The notes under the pieces: model-generated
The model's database searches: none
The model's input: the letters and a program-made list of their open reading frames with translations, nothing else
What the model was told of the DNA's origin: nothing
Position numbers and translations under genes: made by a program
Origin: Treponema sp.
Lineage (GTDB): Bacteria > Spirochaetota > Spirochaetia > Treponematales > Breznakiellaceae
DNA length: 39,146 nucleotides
Reading direction: 5' to 3'
NCBI GenBank assembly: GCA_012517385.1
Contig: JAAYUZ010000134.1
Span: 1 to 39,146, forward strand
Part shown: positions 30,287-38,567 of the stretch, one piece after another
Position numbering within the stretch: the stretch's first letter is position 1
Layout: the number at the start of each line of letters is the position of its first letter

Positions 30287-31441
30287 ATGGGTGACGATCA
30301 GAATTTTGTTAATCCCGAAATGGAACAGGAAACCCCAGCTAACGAAGGGGATAAAAAAGAAAAGGATGAATTTTCCGAAATTTCTGAACTGTCAAAAAAG
30401 GGTTACCAGCTTATCAAGGAGAATAAACTCTCTGAAGCGGTAGCAGCCTTTGACGAAATCCTTGCAAAAGATCCGGATAATAACTATGCCCTCGTTGGGC
30501 TGGGTGATACGGCCCGTAAAAGGGGCGCCTTCCGCGAGGCGGTGGAATACTATCGCCGTTGTCTATCCCATCACCCGGGCAATAATTATGCCCTTTTTGG
30601 CTTAGCAGATTGTTATAAGGCCCTGAATCAGTACCAGAAGGCTATTGAAATTTGGGAACAGTATCTCCTCCATGATGATAGAAACATTACGGTCCTTACC
30701 CGTGTCGCTGATGCGTATCGAAAGGTCCGGGATTTCAGAAAATCCAAAGCGGTGTACCTCAAGGTGCTGGAAATGGAAGAGAACAATCCCTATGCCCTCA
30801 TTGGCTTAGGCCACCTGCACTATGACTTTAAGGAATACCGGGATGCATTGTACTATTGGGAAAAGATGCTTTCTCTGCATAAGGACAATGTGGATATCCG
30901 GGTACTCACATCAATTGGCAATTGTCACCGGAAGCTGAAAACATTTTCTGAAGGAGTCCCCTACTTTGAGCGGGCCCTGAAAATGGACCCCTATAACTTT
31001 TATGCCCTCTTTGGGCTCGCTGACTGCTACCGGGGAATGAATCAGCAGCATAAATCTTTAGAATATTGGAACAAAATTCTGGAACAGGATCCGAGAAACA
31101 AGGTAATACTTACCAGGGCTGGCGATGCCTACCGAAATATGGGTGAATATGACAAGGCTGCCGAGTATTACCATAGGGCTTTGAATATTGAGTTTGATAT
31201 GTACGCCGTATTAGGCCTGGCGGTGGTGTCTAAAATGCAAGGGAAGTATGATGATGCGATTGAATCGCTCCGCCGCCTCGTTCAACAGGACCCCAAAAAT
31301 TACCGTCTCTATATTGAGCTGGCCGATTGCTGGCTAAAGAAGGGAGACAAGGACCGGGCGATTGAAGTATTAGCGGAATTCAATAAAACGGGTCAGCGGA
31401 ATGCGGCTATTTCTGAATATCTGGAAAAATTGCAGGCATAA
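30287..31441 (+). CDS. TPR-repeat protein
   Basis: A 384-aa cytosolic protein made of about nine TPR units from residue 30 to the end. Repeats such as NNYALVGLGDTARKRG, NNYALFGLADCYKALN and NFYALFGLADCYRGMNQ are close copies, which points to recent internal duplication. The N-terminal 30 residues are acidic and unstructured. TPR arrays act as docking scaffolds, and no enzyme domain is present. The ATG at 30287 is preferred over that at 30272, because GAGGA sits correctly before it. Its stop overlaps the rlmN start by one base. Confidence 0.87.
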   Translation: MGDDQNFVNPEMEQETPANEGDKKEKDEFSEISELSKKGYQLIKENKLSEAVAAFDEILAKDPDNNYALVGLGDTARKRGAFREAVEYYRRCLSHHPGNNYALFGLADCYKALNQYQKAIEIWEQYLLHDDRNITVLTRVADAYRKVRDFRKSKAVYLKVLEMEENNPYALIGLGHLHYDFKEYRDALYYWEKMLSLHKDNVDIRVLTSIGNCHRKLKTFSEGVPYFERALKMDPYNFYALFGLADCYRGMNQQHKSLEYWNKILEQDPRNKVILTRAGDAYRNMGEYDKAAEYYHRALNIEFDMYAVLGLAVVSKMQGKYDDAIESLRRLVQQDPKNYRLYIELADCWLKKGDKDRAIEVLAEFNKTGQRNAAISEYLEKLQA

Positions 31442-32484
31442 TGGATAAACAAAGCATCAGTGGATATACCCTGCCTGAACTGACAGAGCTCTTAAAGCCC
31501 CTTCCGGCTTTTCGGGCTAAACAGGTATTTAAATGGATTTCCCGGGGAGTCACCACTTTTAATGCCATGACTGACCTCTCTCAGGAATTGCGACAAGATC
31601 TGGGAGAACGGTTCCTGGTGCAGGAAACCGCTATTTCAGAAACTGTTACTGATTCCGATGGAACGGTAAAACTGCAGATTTCCCTGCAGGATGGAGCCAA
31701 GATAGAAGCGGTCATCCTGGTTGACGGGGAAGGTCGCAAAACCGCCTGTATTTCTACCCAGGTTGGCTGTCCCATGGCCTGTGCCTTTTGTAAGACCGGG
31801 AGCCTCGGATTTTTAAGAAATCTTACTTCCGCCGAAATTACCGAGCAGCTGTATCACTGTCGGACCGTGTCAGGTGAAATTGCAAATATTGTGATCATGG
31901 GAATGGGTGAACCGCTGCTTAATCTGGATAACTTACGAAGGGCCATGAGCATCTGGTCTGATCCGGCCGGGCTTGGCATGTCCCGCCGCAGGATTACCAT
32001 TTCTACCAGCGGTATTATTGCTGGAATCCGGGACCTGGCAGATCAGGGGCCAGAGGTTCGTCTCGCGGTATCTTTAACTACCGCTGATCCTGCTTTAAGA
32101 GAACTTCTTATGCCCGTTACCAGAGCTAATCCCCTGCCGGAATTAAAAGAAGCGCTGCGGTACTTTCAGTCAAAACAGAATAAACGGATAACACTGGAAG
32201 CCGTTTTGTTAGGTGGAGTAAACACCAGGAAGGAAGATGCCCTTGCAATTGCTGGCTTTGCAAAGGGACTTGACGTAATCATCAATCTTATTCCATGGAA
32301 TCCTGTAGCAGGTATGGGGATCAAGGGAAAGGATTTTATAGAACCAACTGACAGAGAAATTGACCGGATGGTAAGTTTGCTCGAAGATCGGGGACTTACG
32401 GTGACCCGGCGATACCGCAAAGGCCGGGGAGTCTCCGGTGCCTGCGGACAGCTTGGGTCATTAGAAGGTTTTAAGGTAGATTGA
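31441..32484 (+). CDS. rlmN: Dual-specificity 23S rRNA/tRNA adenine-C2 methyltransferase RlmN
   Basis: Radical SAM enzyme that methylates A2503 of 23S rRNA and A37 of some tRNAs. The 347-aa protein has the iron-sulphur cysteine motif CxxxCxxC (Cys110, Cys114, Cys117), the GMGEPLLN SAM-binding segment, the SxTTADPxLRELLMPV region, and the catalytic C-terminal Cys335 in SGACGQL. An N-terminal helical domain precedes the barrel. The start overlaps the TPR gene stop (TAATG). The 3' end overlaps the DUF445 gene on the opposite strand by 24 nt, so no terminator fits between them. Confidence 0.95.
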   Translation: MDKQSISGYTLPELTELLKPLPAFRAKQVFKWISRGVTTFNAMTDLSQELRQDLGERFLVQETAISETVTDSDGTVKLQISLQDGAKIEAVILVDGEGRKTACISTQVGCPMACAFCKTGSLGFLRNLTSAEITEQLYHCRTVSGEIANIVIMGMGEPLLNLDNLRRAMSIWSDPAGLGMSRRRITISTSGIIAGIRDLADQGPEVRLAVSLTTADPALRELLMPVTRANPLPELKEALRYFQSKQNKRITLEAVLLGGVNTRKEDALAIAGFAKGLDVIINLIPWNPVAGMGIKGKDFIEPTDREIDRMVSLLEDRGLTVTRRYRKGRGVSGACGQLGSLEGFKVD

Positions 32485-33819
32485 TAAAAGCACCTGGCCT
32501 GCCCCGATGAGGGCCCCCAAAATCCCGCCAAATACGTTAATCCATTTAAATTGGTTGGCCATTACATCGAGTACGATCCGTTCCACATCCTCCATATCCA
32601 GAGAATCGATCCGATCGGAAACAATGCTTCGAATATTGATAGTTTTTAGAGCATCAGCAATTTTACTGTTAGCCAGATTGATGAGCGTCTGGGCGATACG
32701 GGTATCTATCTGGCTTTTTTCCGCCCCATCGAGCACCACCAGATCACCTATACGATTGCTACCCTGTTTGTTAAAAAAGTTGGCAATCGAAGTCTGTATG
32801 GATTCTTCTCTTAAGTTTAACAGCCAGTCAGATAACCGTTGCAGCATAAGCTGCCGCTGAGCTTCCCATTCCATGCCGGTAATGCTCTGAATGAGAGCCC
32901 CCGATTCTTTATGGAGCAGCGGTGCTATAAAACCATAGAGCATTCCCGAAAGGCTGTACAGGGTTTCCCGTTTTTCCACCAGGTCTGTTATGATATGTTT
33001 AACATATTCATTAAGGGCTGTACGGTTTTCAGGTTTGCTTAATAAAGTATCGATTTGAACGATAAGATCATCAATAATATCACCCATCCGTTCATCGAGG
33101 GTCTTATCATACTGGGCCGCTGATATAAAGAAACGCTGAAAGGTATTGAGTTTTTGCAGTGTCTTTTGAAGGAAGATTCTTCCCTGAGTTTCCAGCTGTT
33201 TATGAATTTCCGGTTTCCGCAAAAAGGTGATGATCCGATCCTTAAGTTCCTCATAATGGGAATCGAGGAGCGCTGCAAGGCTTTGAGAAGCGGAAGGAAG
33301 CACCTGTTCAAGCTTCTGAAGAAGCATTTCCTGTATCAGACTCTTTAGTTCTTCTAATTCCTTACCGCTCAGATCTGAAATTGTGCGGTGCTGAAGCTGT
33401 TCAAGAAGTTTATCTAAAATAGACTCTATCGAATTGATAAACCGTGGATTATGGATAATCTGAACTATAAAATGAATGGTCTCCCGGGCAAGAGTAGAAT
33501 CTTGCTGAAATTCAGTATCCAATAACTGCTGGGTGGCGGTAGCAACTCCCTGTTTTACAGCTTCCACCACATCGTCCTGAGCAAGCCGCCTGCGTATGAT
33601 TTCTTCGGTCAGTAATTCCTTCTCTACCATCCGGCCTATATTGTCTGCAAGCTTATGCCGTTCCCGGGGAAGTATGCCGGGAGTAAAGGGCACTTGAAAT
33701 CTACCAATTTTAACAGGATAGAGGGGACGAAAAAGCATCTTTATGGCAATTGCATTTGTTACATATCCGATAATTGCGCCGATAACCGGTGGAGCCAGAT
33801 AAAATACAAGGCTATTCAT
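32461..33819 (-). CDS. DUF445 family membrane protein (YheB-like)
   Basis: A 452-aa protein with membrane helices at both ends: N-terminal VIGAIIGYVTNAIAIKMLF and a C-terminal hydrophobic segment (GGILGALIGAGQVLLSIYL). The long middle is helical and Gln/Leu-rich. The start region, with PFTPGILPRERHKLADNIGRMVEKELLT, is the DUF445 signature (the PGxLPRxR core is enough). The role of the family is unknown, possibly in sporulation-like or envelope processes in other phyla. It overlaps the SH3-like lipoprotein gene by 4 nt (ATGA), so it is the last gene of that minus-strand operon. Confidence 0.87.
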   Translation of the reverse strand: MNSLVFYLAPPVIGAIIGYVTNAIAIKMLFRPLYPVKIGRFQVPFTPGILPRERHKLADNIGRMVEKELLTEEIIRRRLAQDDVVEAVKQGVATATQQLLDTEFQQDSTLARETIHFIVQIIHNPRFINSIESILDKLLEQLQHRTISDLSGKELEELKSLIQEMLLQKLEQVLPSASQSLAALLDSHYEELKDRIITFLRKPEIHKQLETQGRIFLQKTLQKLNTFQRFFISAAQYDKTLDERMGDIIDDLIVQIDTLLSKPENRTALNEYVKHIITDLVEKRETLYSLSGMLYGFIAPLLHKESGALIQSITGMEWEAQRQLMLQRLSDWLLNLREESIQTSIANFFNKQGSNRIGDLVVLDGAEKSQIDTRIAQTLINLANSKIADALKTINIRSIVSDRIDSLDMEDVERIVLDVMANQFKWINVFGGILGALIGAGQVLLSIYLKTF

Positions 33820-34202
33820 CTTTGTCCCTGAAGTAAGGTACGCAATGCAGTTTTTGCCTGCGTTTCGGTTTGAAAAAGCTGCCCTGAGGATGCCCGTATC
33901 CAGCCCTTTTCTTCCGCCGCAACGTACAGCCAGATTTCGGTTTTTTCATCTCCAGACATAATCCGCCGCTCTATTACAGGCAGAATAGTGCCCTTACGCA
34001 ACACACCGAGGGACACACCATCATTGCCCCGACGGTCGAGCAGTTGGGTATAACTATCGGTAATTAGCACATAACCTAACAAGGTTCTGGAAAGGGGAAA
34101 GGTTGCCGGTGGAGATAGTTGTTTATCCGGGGGGGATAAAAAACAGGAACTGATCATGAGTGAAAGCAACAGGATGCTGATTGATGCAAATAGACGTTTC
34201 AT
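33816..34202 (-). CDS. SH3-like domain lipoprotein
   Basis: A 128-aa protein with lipoprotein signal MKRLFASISILLLSLMISSC (lipobox ISSC, Cys20). The mature part has a short Pro-rich linker and a beta-strand domain (about 45-115) with the SH3b-like pattern TQLLDRRGNDGVSLGVLRKGTILPVIER and WLYVAAEEKGWIRASS. Such domains often bind cell wall or peptide ligands, but no ligand can be named. It starts 3 nt after the NUDIX gene stop and is coupled to DUF445. Confidence 0.82.
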   Translation of the reverse strand: MKRLFASISILLLSLMISSCFLSPPDKQLSPPATFPLSRTLLGYVLITDSYTQLLDRRGNDGVSLGVLRKGTILPVIERRIMSGDEKTEIWLYVAAEEKGWIRASSGQLFQTETQAKTALRTLLQGQR

Positions 34203-34205
34203 CTA

Positions 34206-34610
34206 TTACCTCTGTAACAACTTGTGTAAATCGGGGATCAGTTTCTTATCCGAATCGGCAAAATCCAGTTTCTCTATTTCTTCCAGGCTGGCCCAACGCC
34301 ATTGGGTATGTTCAGTTAAGGTAAAGTTCATAGTCTCCATATAGACTATATAGGCTAACAGAAACCGTTTTTGTTGATGATGTTCAAACTCGGCATGGGC
34401 GATACAGGCACCTACAGTTACCGGAATCCCAAATTCTTCAAAATATTCACGAATGAGGGCTTCTTCATCTGTTTCGCCCGGTTCAACTTTCCCGCCGGGG
34501 AATTCCCATCGCTCCCCCATGGATCCCCCAGGGATACGTTTTGCAATAAAAAGCTTGTTATCTTTTATACAGATTCCCGCAACAGATCGGGGCCGGCTAT
34601 TTGCATCCAC
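34206..34610 (-). CDS. NUDIX hydrolase, MutT-like
   Basis: Hydrolyses a nucleoside diphosphate linked to another moiety, perhaps oxidised dNTPs. From the GTG at 34610 the protein is 134 aa. The NUDIX box GxxxxxExxxxxxxREUxEExGU is intact (GGKVEPGETDEEALIREYFEEFG region), and the first strand, SVAGICIKDNKLFIAKR, is typical of 8-oxo-dGTP diphosphatases. The frame is open to 34685, but those codons lie within the upstream membrane-protein gene; AAAGGG sits six nucleotides before the GTG. The operon partners do not point to a specific substrate. Confidence 0.88.
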   Translation of the reverse strand: MDANSRPRSVAGICIKDNKLFIAKRIPGGSMGERWEFPGGKVEPGETDEEALIREYFEEFGIPVTVGACIAHAEFEHHQQKRFLLAYIVYMETMNFTLTEHTQWRWASLEEIEKLDFADSDKKLIPDLHKLLQR

Positions 34611-34620
34611 AGGGAACCCT

Positions 34621-35028
34621 TTAAAAGAACAGGACCGTAGGGAATAAAAAATGGGCTCCCGCGGAAACCAGGGCAGCATAACCAACCCATTTTCTATTTG
34701 TGGCTAAAAAGGATTCTATTTTTTCAACCTGTTCATCTATCACGGTGGCGCGGGTTTTATAAAATTCAAACAGCAGACTGAAACCAGCGGCCAGACCAGT
34801 GATTGCGGGCAAAAGATCACCGATTACAGGAATATCACCCCGAATAACAGAAAGTATCTTAAAGAAGCCCACCACCATGGTGAGTACGCCTAATACGAGT
34901 CTGAAGGTTTCATCGAGAACATAGGATCGGATGCCATCAAGGATTGATGATTTGGCTTCTGAATCGGTTATCAGTGCATAACCTGCAAGAGCATTACATA
35001 TAATTGATAAAAAATAAAACTGTATCAT
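34621..35028 (-). CDS. Small membrane protein of unknown function
   Basis: A 135-aa protein with four predicted membrane helices (near residues 3-20, 42-62, 71-88 and 113-132) and a charged loop with KTRATVIDEQVEKIESF after the third. I recognise no family. It has its own promoter (35059-35087) and an AGGAC ribosome binding site, and it leads the operon with the NUDIX, SH3-like and DUF445 genes. Confidence 0.75.
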   Translation of the reverse strand: MIQFYFLSIICNALAGYALITDSEAKSSILDGIRSYVLDETFRLVLGVLTMVVGFFKILSVIRGDIPVIGDLLPAITGLAAGFSLLFEFYKTRATVIDEQVEKIESFLATNRKWVGYAALVSAGAHFLFPTVLFF

Positions 35029-35058
35029 GCTTAGTCCTCGTTTCCCGGTTCAGAATTT

Positions 35059-35087
35059 ACAATACAGAATATACTATTTTGGGTCAA
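35059..35087 (-). promoter_or_regulatory. Sigma-70 promoter of the operon beginning at 35028
   Basis: On the minus strand TTGACC (35082-35087), 17 nt, TATTGT (35059-35064). This leaves about 24 nt of leader with AGGAC before the ATG. Confidence 0.55.
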
Positions 35088-35103
35088 TGGAGTGTATCGA
35101 AAC

Positions 35104-35643
35104 CTATCGTACGGGTATGGTAAACTTTACCATATCATCTTTACATTTAAGAAGAACTACCAGTTTCTCCGCCTCAAAGGGGACGGAAAAACGGAATTCT
35201 TCTGTTGGTTTAAGGCTGATGGTAAGCTGTTGAACCTGTATGGGATAGTGATCCTTAGGAGATTCTTTAAGATAGGGAGAAAGGGCTACTTCGAGAGGAC
35301 CCGTATAGGCATCCTTGCTGCAGGCTTGTTTTTGAATAGCCACATAGGTTGCCCCCTGGAAACGAAAGGCTTTCAGAGTAAAAGAATTACCCAGAATATT
35401 CTGGTTACTGTCATTTTGTAAGAGAAACGACATGACCATAGCGGTAGCGCTGAGCATGAGGATTGCAAGGAAAAGAAAAGCCATGGATTTTGTAGCCACC
35501 AGGGAACGGAACAAGCCAGGGCGCCGGCCAAATGCGCCTGAATGGAGCCTCTGTACCCGTTCAGGTGCTTTTGAAAGTCTCCGTTCCCTGGAATAGTAAA
35601 AGGTTACATCCTCATTACCAATTCGCTTTTTTTCGCCTTCCAT
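35104..35643 (-). CDS. Single-pass membrane protein of unknown function
   Basis: A 179-aa protein with a basic cytoplasmic N-terminal part (about 1-48), one membrane helix (about 52-74, MAFLFLAILMLSATAMVMSFLL) and an exported C-terminal beta-rich domain (about 80-179). The topology N-in/C-out follows the positive-inside rule. I do not recognise a family. The start overlaps the nnr stop by one base (TAATG), so it is coupled to nnr. It ends before the promoter of the next operon. Confidence 0.75.
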   Translation of the reverse strand: MEGEKKRIGNEDVTFYYSRERRLSKAPERVQRLHSGAFGRRPGLFRSLVATKSMAFLFLAILMLSATAMVMSFLLQNDSNQNILGNSFTLKAFRFQGATYVAIQKQACSKDAYTGPLEVALSPYLKESPKDHYPIQVQQLTISLKPTEEFRFSVPFEAEKLVVLLKCKDDMVKFTIPVR

Positions 35644-37307
35644 TAATGGGCACCTCCCAAGGGTTGCAATAAAAGTTCCCCTGACAGCTCTCCCAGTATA
35701 TCCGCAAGGCAGGTAGGATCCGAGAATCTCCGCTGATTACGCAAACGGTGGCCCGCTTCCACAAGGAGATTGACTGCTAACTCACTGCATGCTATCGGAT
35801 CTATGGAGCCCCTGTTCCGTTTCATTCTGGCCATAAGGGCGCCCAGTAAACCCGCGAGGACATCTCCACTGCCGCCCATGGCTAAAATACTTTCCATACC
35901 ATCTACCACTGAATGGGCTCCATCGGGAGCAACGATATGGATCACATGTCCCTTAAGAATGATTACGCTCTTTGTCTTTTCAGCGGCGATTTGCAGGAGA
36001 GGCACAGGATTTGTCTTTATCATCCTGGAAAGCCCCTTCCCAGCGGACTGGGCTAATTCAGGGTTTATCTTAATAAGGACTTCAAAAAACCGTTCAAACT
36101 CAACAGGATGGGGGGTAAAAACCGTAGGGCCTGGAAAGGTGTATGCCGCAGCAGGCTCTACAGCCCCCGCATCAAACACAAGGCCTATATCATTCTGGAC
36201 TTGGTCCTGAACAGCTTTTTTCAGGTTATCATCCAATTCTTGATTCCACAATAACCCGGGCCCCATGATGATTGCATCAGGTTGCGGAGGTTTTCTGAAA
36301 GAACGCTGTTCATCAATCCAGGATGTACAGGTAAGCAGCATACCACCGGCCTGTCCCATAAGATGCTCTGCGAGGACTTGCTCTGTTATTATTTGTACAA
36401 GCCCCGCCCCACCAGCCTGGGCTCCCCGACCACAGAGGAGGGCTGCTCCGCTTGTCCCCGGGAAACCGGCATAAATATGCACCACCCCACGCTGATGTTT
36501 ATAAGCATCATGGCTTACGGTAAAGGCCTTCATCATAGCAGGGTTATCCGTAAAGTCTGAAAGACCTATGAGTCTATGATGGCCACATTGCTCAAGCAAA
36601 GCCGGTGGAAAGATCCCGGTAACCGGACAGATGAAGCCTGCCTTTGTCCGTGCGGCGGGCTTAAAAAGACAGGCCTTTACCGGTTCTATGGCAAGACAGA
36701 GATCAGCCTCTACCACTGGATCATCTAAATCCCATGAATCTGAAAGACCTGAAGGTACATCTATTGAAACAACGCGCTGAGAGTTGTTATGCTTTCTGCT
36801 CCGATTAATGACAGCCACGAGCTCCGCCACTGTGTCCTGCACAGTTCCTGAAAGCCCCGTACCAGTGAGGGCATCGATGATAAGGTCGGCATTTTCAAAC
36901 AGGGACTTCCTTTCTGTTTCCGATATTTCATGCCAGACTATACAGGGGATGCCCAGCTTTTGTAAAAATCGCAGAGCCTGGATACGGGGCGAAAGTTCTT
37001 GAGCATGAACAGATGTGGATATTTCTGGTTTAGAGAGTACCACCCAACATCGGGATGGATTACAAAACCCCTTAAGTATGAGAGTTTTAAGTAATACCAT
37101 ACCATCGGCAGCATTATTACCCGAACCTGCCGCAAGGATGAGCGACGGGGACCCAGACACATGGGGAGCTATGTGAGGCCACACATTGATGAGGACCTGG
37201 GTGCATTCTCTTCCCGCCGCTTCTACAAGAACAGATGAAGAAAGGTGCCACTCCGCCATTGCGGTCTCATCAATATGACGGGCCTCTGCTCCCTCTGCAA
37301 GGATCAT
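35643..37307 (-). CDS. nnr: Bifunctional NAD(P)HX epimerase / ADP-dependent NAD(P)HX dehydratase
   Basis: Repairs hydrated NADH and NADPH. The 554-aa protein is a fusion of two domains: NnrE (YjeF-N, about 1-220) with AGSGNNAADG (60-69), where most homologues have GxGNNGGDG, and NnrD (YjeF-C, about 240-554) with TPHPVEF, VILKGH and GSGDVLAG (479-486). The frame is open to 37343, but the ATG at 37307 overlaps the stop of the upstream lipoprotein gene (ATGA), which supports that start. The GG-to-AA change in the epimerase motif is mild but could affect that activity. Confidence 0.93.
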   Translation of the reverse strand: MILAEGAEARHIDETAMAEWHLSSSVLVEAAGRECTQVLINVWPHIAPHVSGSPSLILAAGSGNNAADGMVLLKTLILKGFCNPSRCWVVLSKPEISTSVHAQELSPRIQALRFLQKLGIPCIVWHEISETERKSLFENADLIIDALTGTGLSGTVQDTVAELVAVINRSRKHNNSQRVVSIDVPSGLSDSWDLDDPVVEADLCLAIEPVKACLFKPAARTKAGFICPVTGIFPPALLEQCGHHRLIGLSDFTDNPAMMKAFTVSHDAYKHQRGVVHIYAGFPGTSGAALLCGRGAQAGGAGLVQIITEQVLAEHLMGQAGGMLLTCTSWIDEQRSFRKPPQPDAIIMGPGLLWNQELDDNLKKAVQDQVQNDIGLVFDAGAVEPAAAYTFPGPTVFTPHPVEFERFFEVLIKINPELAQSAGKGLSRMIKTNPVPLLQIAAEKTKSVIILKGHVIHIVAPDGAHSVVDGMESILAMGGSGDVLAGLLGALMARMKRNRGSIDPIACSELAVNLLVEAGHRLRNQRRFSDPTCLADILGELSGELLLQPLGGAH

Positions 37308-38500
37308 TTTCTCACATCTCCAGTTAATTTTTCGGTTCTCCACCAGACAATTTTAGCCTCATAGTCAGTAGCAAGCAGAGCTGAAAGAATACCATCTTCG
37401 GAAAGATAGAAGGTATTAAAGGCCAATTCATCGGGATCAACCTTGATAAAGCCCCGTTTCTGATCCTTAGATTCCAGATCAAGCACGAGAAGATGGTAGC
37501 CGTTGGTATCCGGGATTGAAAGGAATACCTTGTTTCCCCGGCTTACACCAAGCACAGAATACACCAGTTCCACCTTATCCTTCTGATTTGATTGAATTTG
37601 ATCAAAGGGTGGGATTTCCACGCTATTCAGGTATGAGCCATCTTCCACATTCATTACCCAGAACATGGAACGATCAAATACAATTCCAGATTTCGTTTTT
37701 GTAGACTCGTCAATACTGTCCTTATAATAATCGATTTTAATAATGAGCTGTCTTTTATCTGGAGCAGCACTGATGCTGTCGAGGGATGGGTAGAGCGTTT
37801 CCCCCTTTGGTATAGGCAGATCCTCATTTCGGATTAACACTACATAGAGTACCGTACTGTTACTGTCAAACCAGTACACATTCCAGCCCATAGGAAGACG
37901 ACACACCACTGCCAGATCATTGTTTATCGATGTAAAAAGATTCGTTATATAGGGAAATGGGGTTCCGCCAATACCTTCCTGCCCCAGATATTCGATAAAG
38001 TTGCCGTCGCTGTCAAAATGGAGCACCGTTGAATCAAAGAGAACCCGTTTTTCCGCATCATAGGTCCGCCGATCCGGAGGTAATCGGTCTTCTACATACA
38101 GATGTTTTCTGGAATCCACCGCTAAACTGCCATTCTGAATAAGAGGATAGGGAACAGCCCTTCTTGTAACAATTTCTGAGGACCCGCTGCTGATTTTTAA
38201 GGTAAATGGAGGAGGATTTGTTTCCTGGTTATAAATCATGGAAAGCAGATCCCCATAGGAAGTAAACTTGGAAACCTTTTGGCCCTTGCTGTCGGAAATA
38301 TAAAAAATGCCATCCCGCATGGCGATATGGGTCTTAATCATAGCCTGGGACTGATCCAGTGCAAAAAGGTCAATCTGATTTTCCAGACGACCAATATCCA
38401 GCCTGAAAAGGTTCTGCCGGTCCACCGACTGGATTTCCTTATTGGAACAGGAATTCAGGGATAAAATACTTATGATTGCAAAAATTATAATTCGTATCAT
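37304..38500 (-). CDS. Large lipoprotein, predicted beta-propeller-like
   Basis: A 398-aa lipoprotein with signal MIRIIIFAIISILSLNSC (lipobox LNSC, Cys18). The mature part is strand-rich, with repeated segments such as SLAVDSRKHLYVEDR and STVLHFDSDGNFIEYLG that resemble NHL/six-bladed propeller repeats. This fold is common for treponemal surface or periplasmic lipoproteins; no ligand can be assigned. The ATG at 38500 has no Shine-Dalgarno sequence and lies nine nucleotides after a promoter, so a near-leaderless mRNA is predicted. It heads the operon with nnr and the membrane gene at 35643. Confidence 0.82.
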   Translation of the reverse strand: MIRIIIFAIISILSLNSCSNKEIQSVDRQNLFRLDIGRLENQIDLFALDQSQAMIKTHIAMRDGIFYISDSKGQKVSKFTSYGDLLSMIYNQETNPPPFTLKISSGSSEIVTRRAVPYPLIQNGSLAVDSRKHLYVEDRLPPDRRTYDAEKRVLFDSTVLHFDSDGNFIEYLGQEGIGGTPFPYITNLFTSINNDLAVVCRLPMGWNVYWFDSNSTVLYVVLIRNEDLPIPKGETLYPSLDSISAAPDKRQLIIKIDYYKDSIDESTKTKSGIVFDRSMFWVMNVEDGSYLNSVEIPPFDQIQSNQKDKVELVYSVLGVSRGNKVFLSIPDTNGYHLLVLDLESKDQKRGFIKVDPDELAFNTFYLSEDGILSALLATDYEAKIVWWRTEKLTGDVRK

Positions 38501-38509
38501 GATAAAATC

Positions 38510-38538
38510 ACGATAGACGCCCGCAGGACGCTTGTCAA
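38510..38538 (-). promoter_or_regulatory. Sigma-70 promoter of the lipoprotein-nnr operon
   Basis: On the minus strand TTGACA (38533-38538), 17 nt, TATCGT (38510-38515), then nine nucleotides to the ATG at 38500. Its -35 overlaps that of the divergent secA promoter by five base pairs. Confidence 0.65.
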
Positions 38539-38560
38539 CCGTCGTTTATAGCGGTACATT
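38532..38560 (+). promoter_or_regulatory. Sigma-70 promoter of secA
   Basis: TTGTCA (38532-38537), 17 nt, TACATT (38555-38560), then seven nucleotides to the ATG at 38568. No Shine-Dalgarno sequence is present, so the mRNA is predicted to begin at or next to the start codon. Confidence 0.65.
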
Positions 38561-38567
38561 CAAGATT

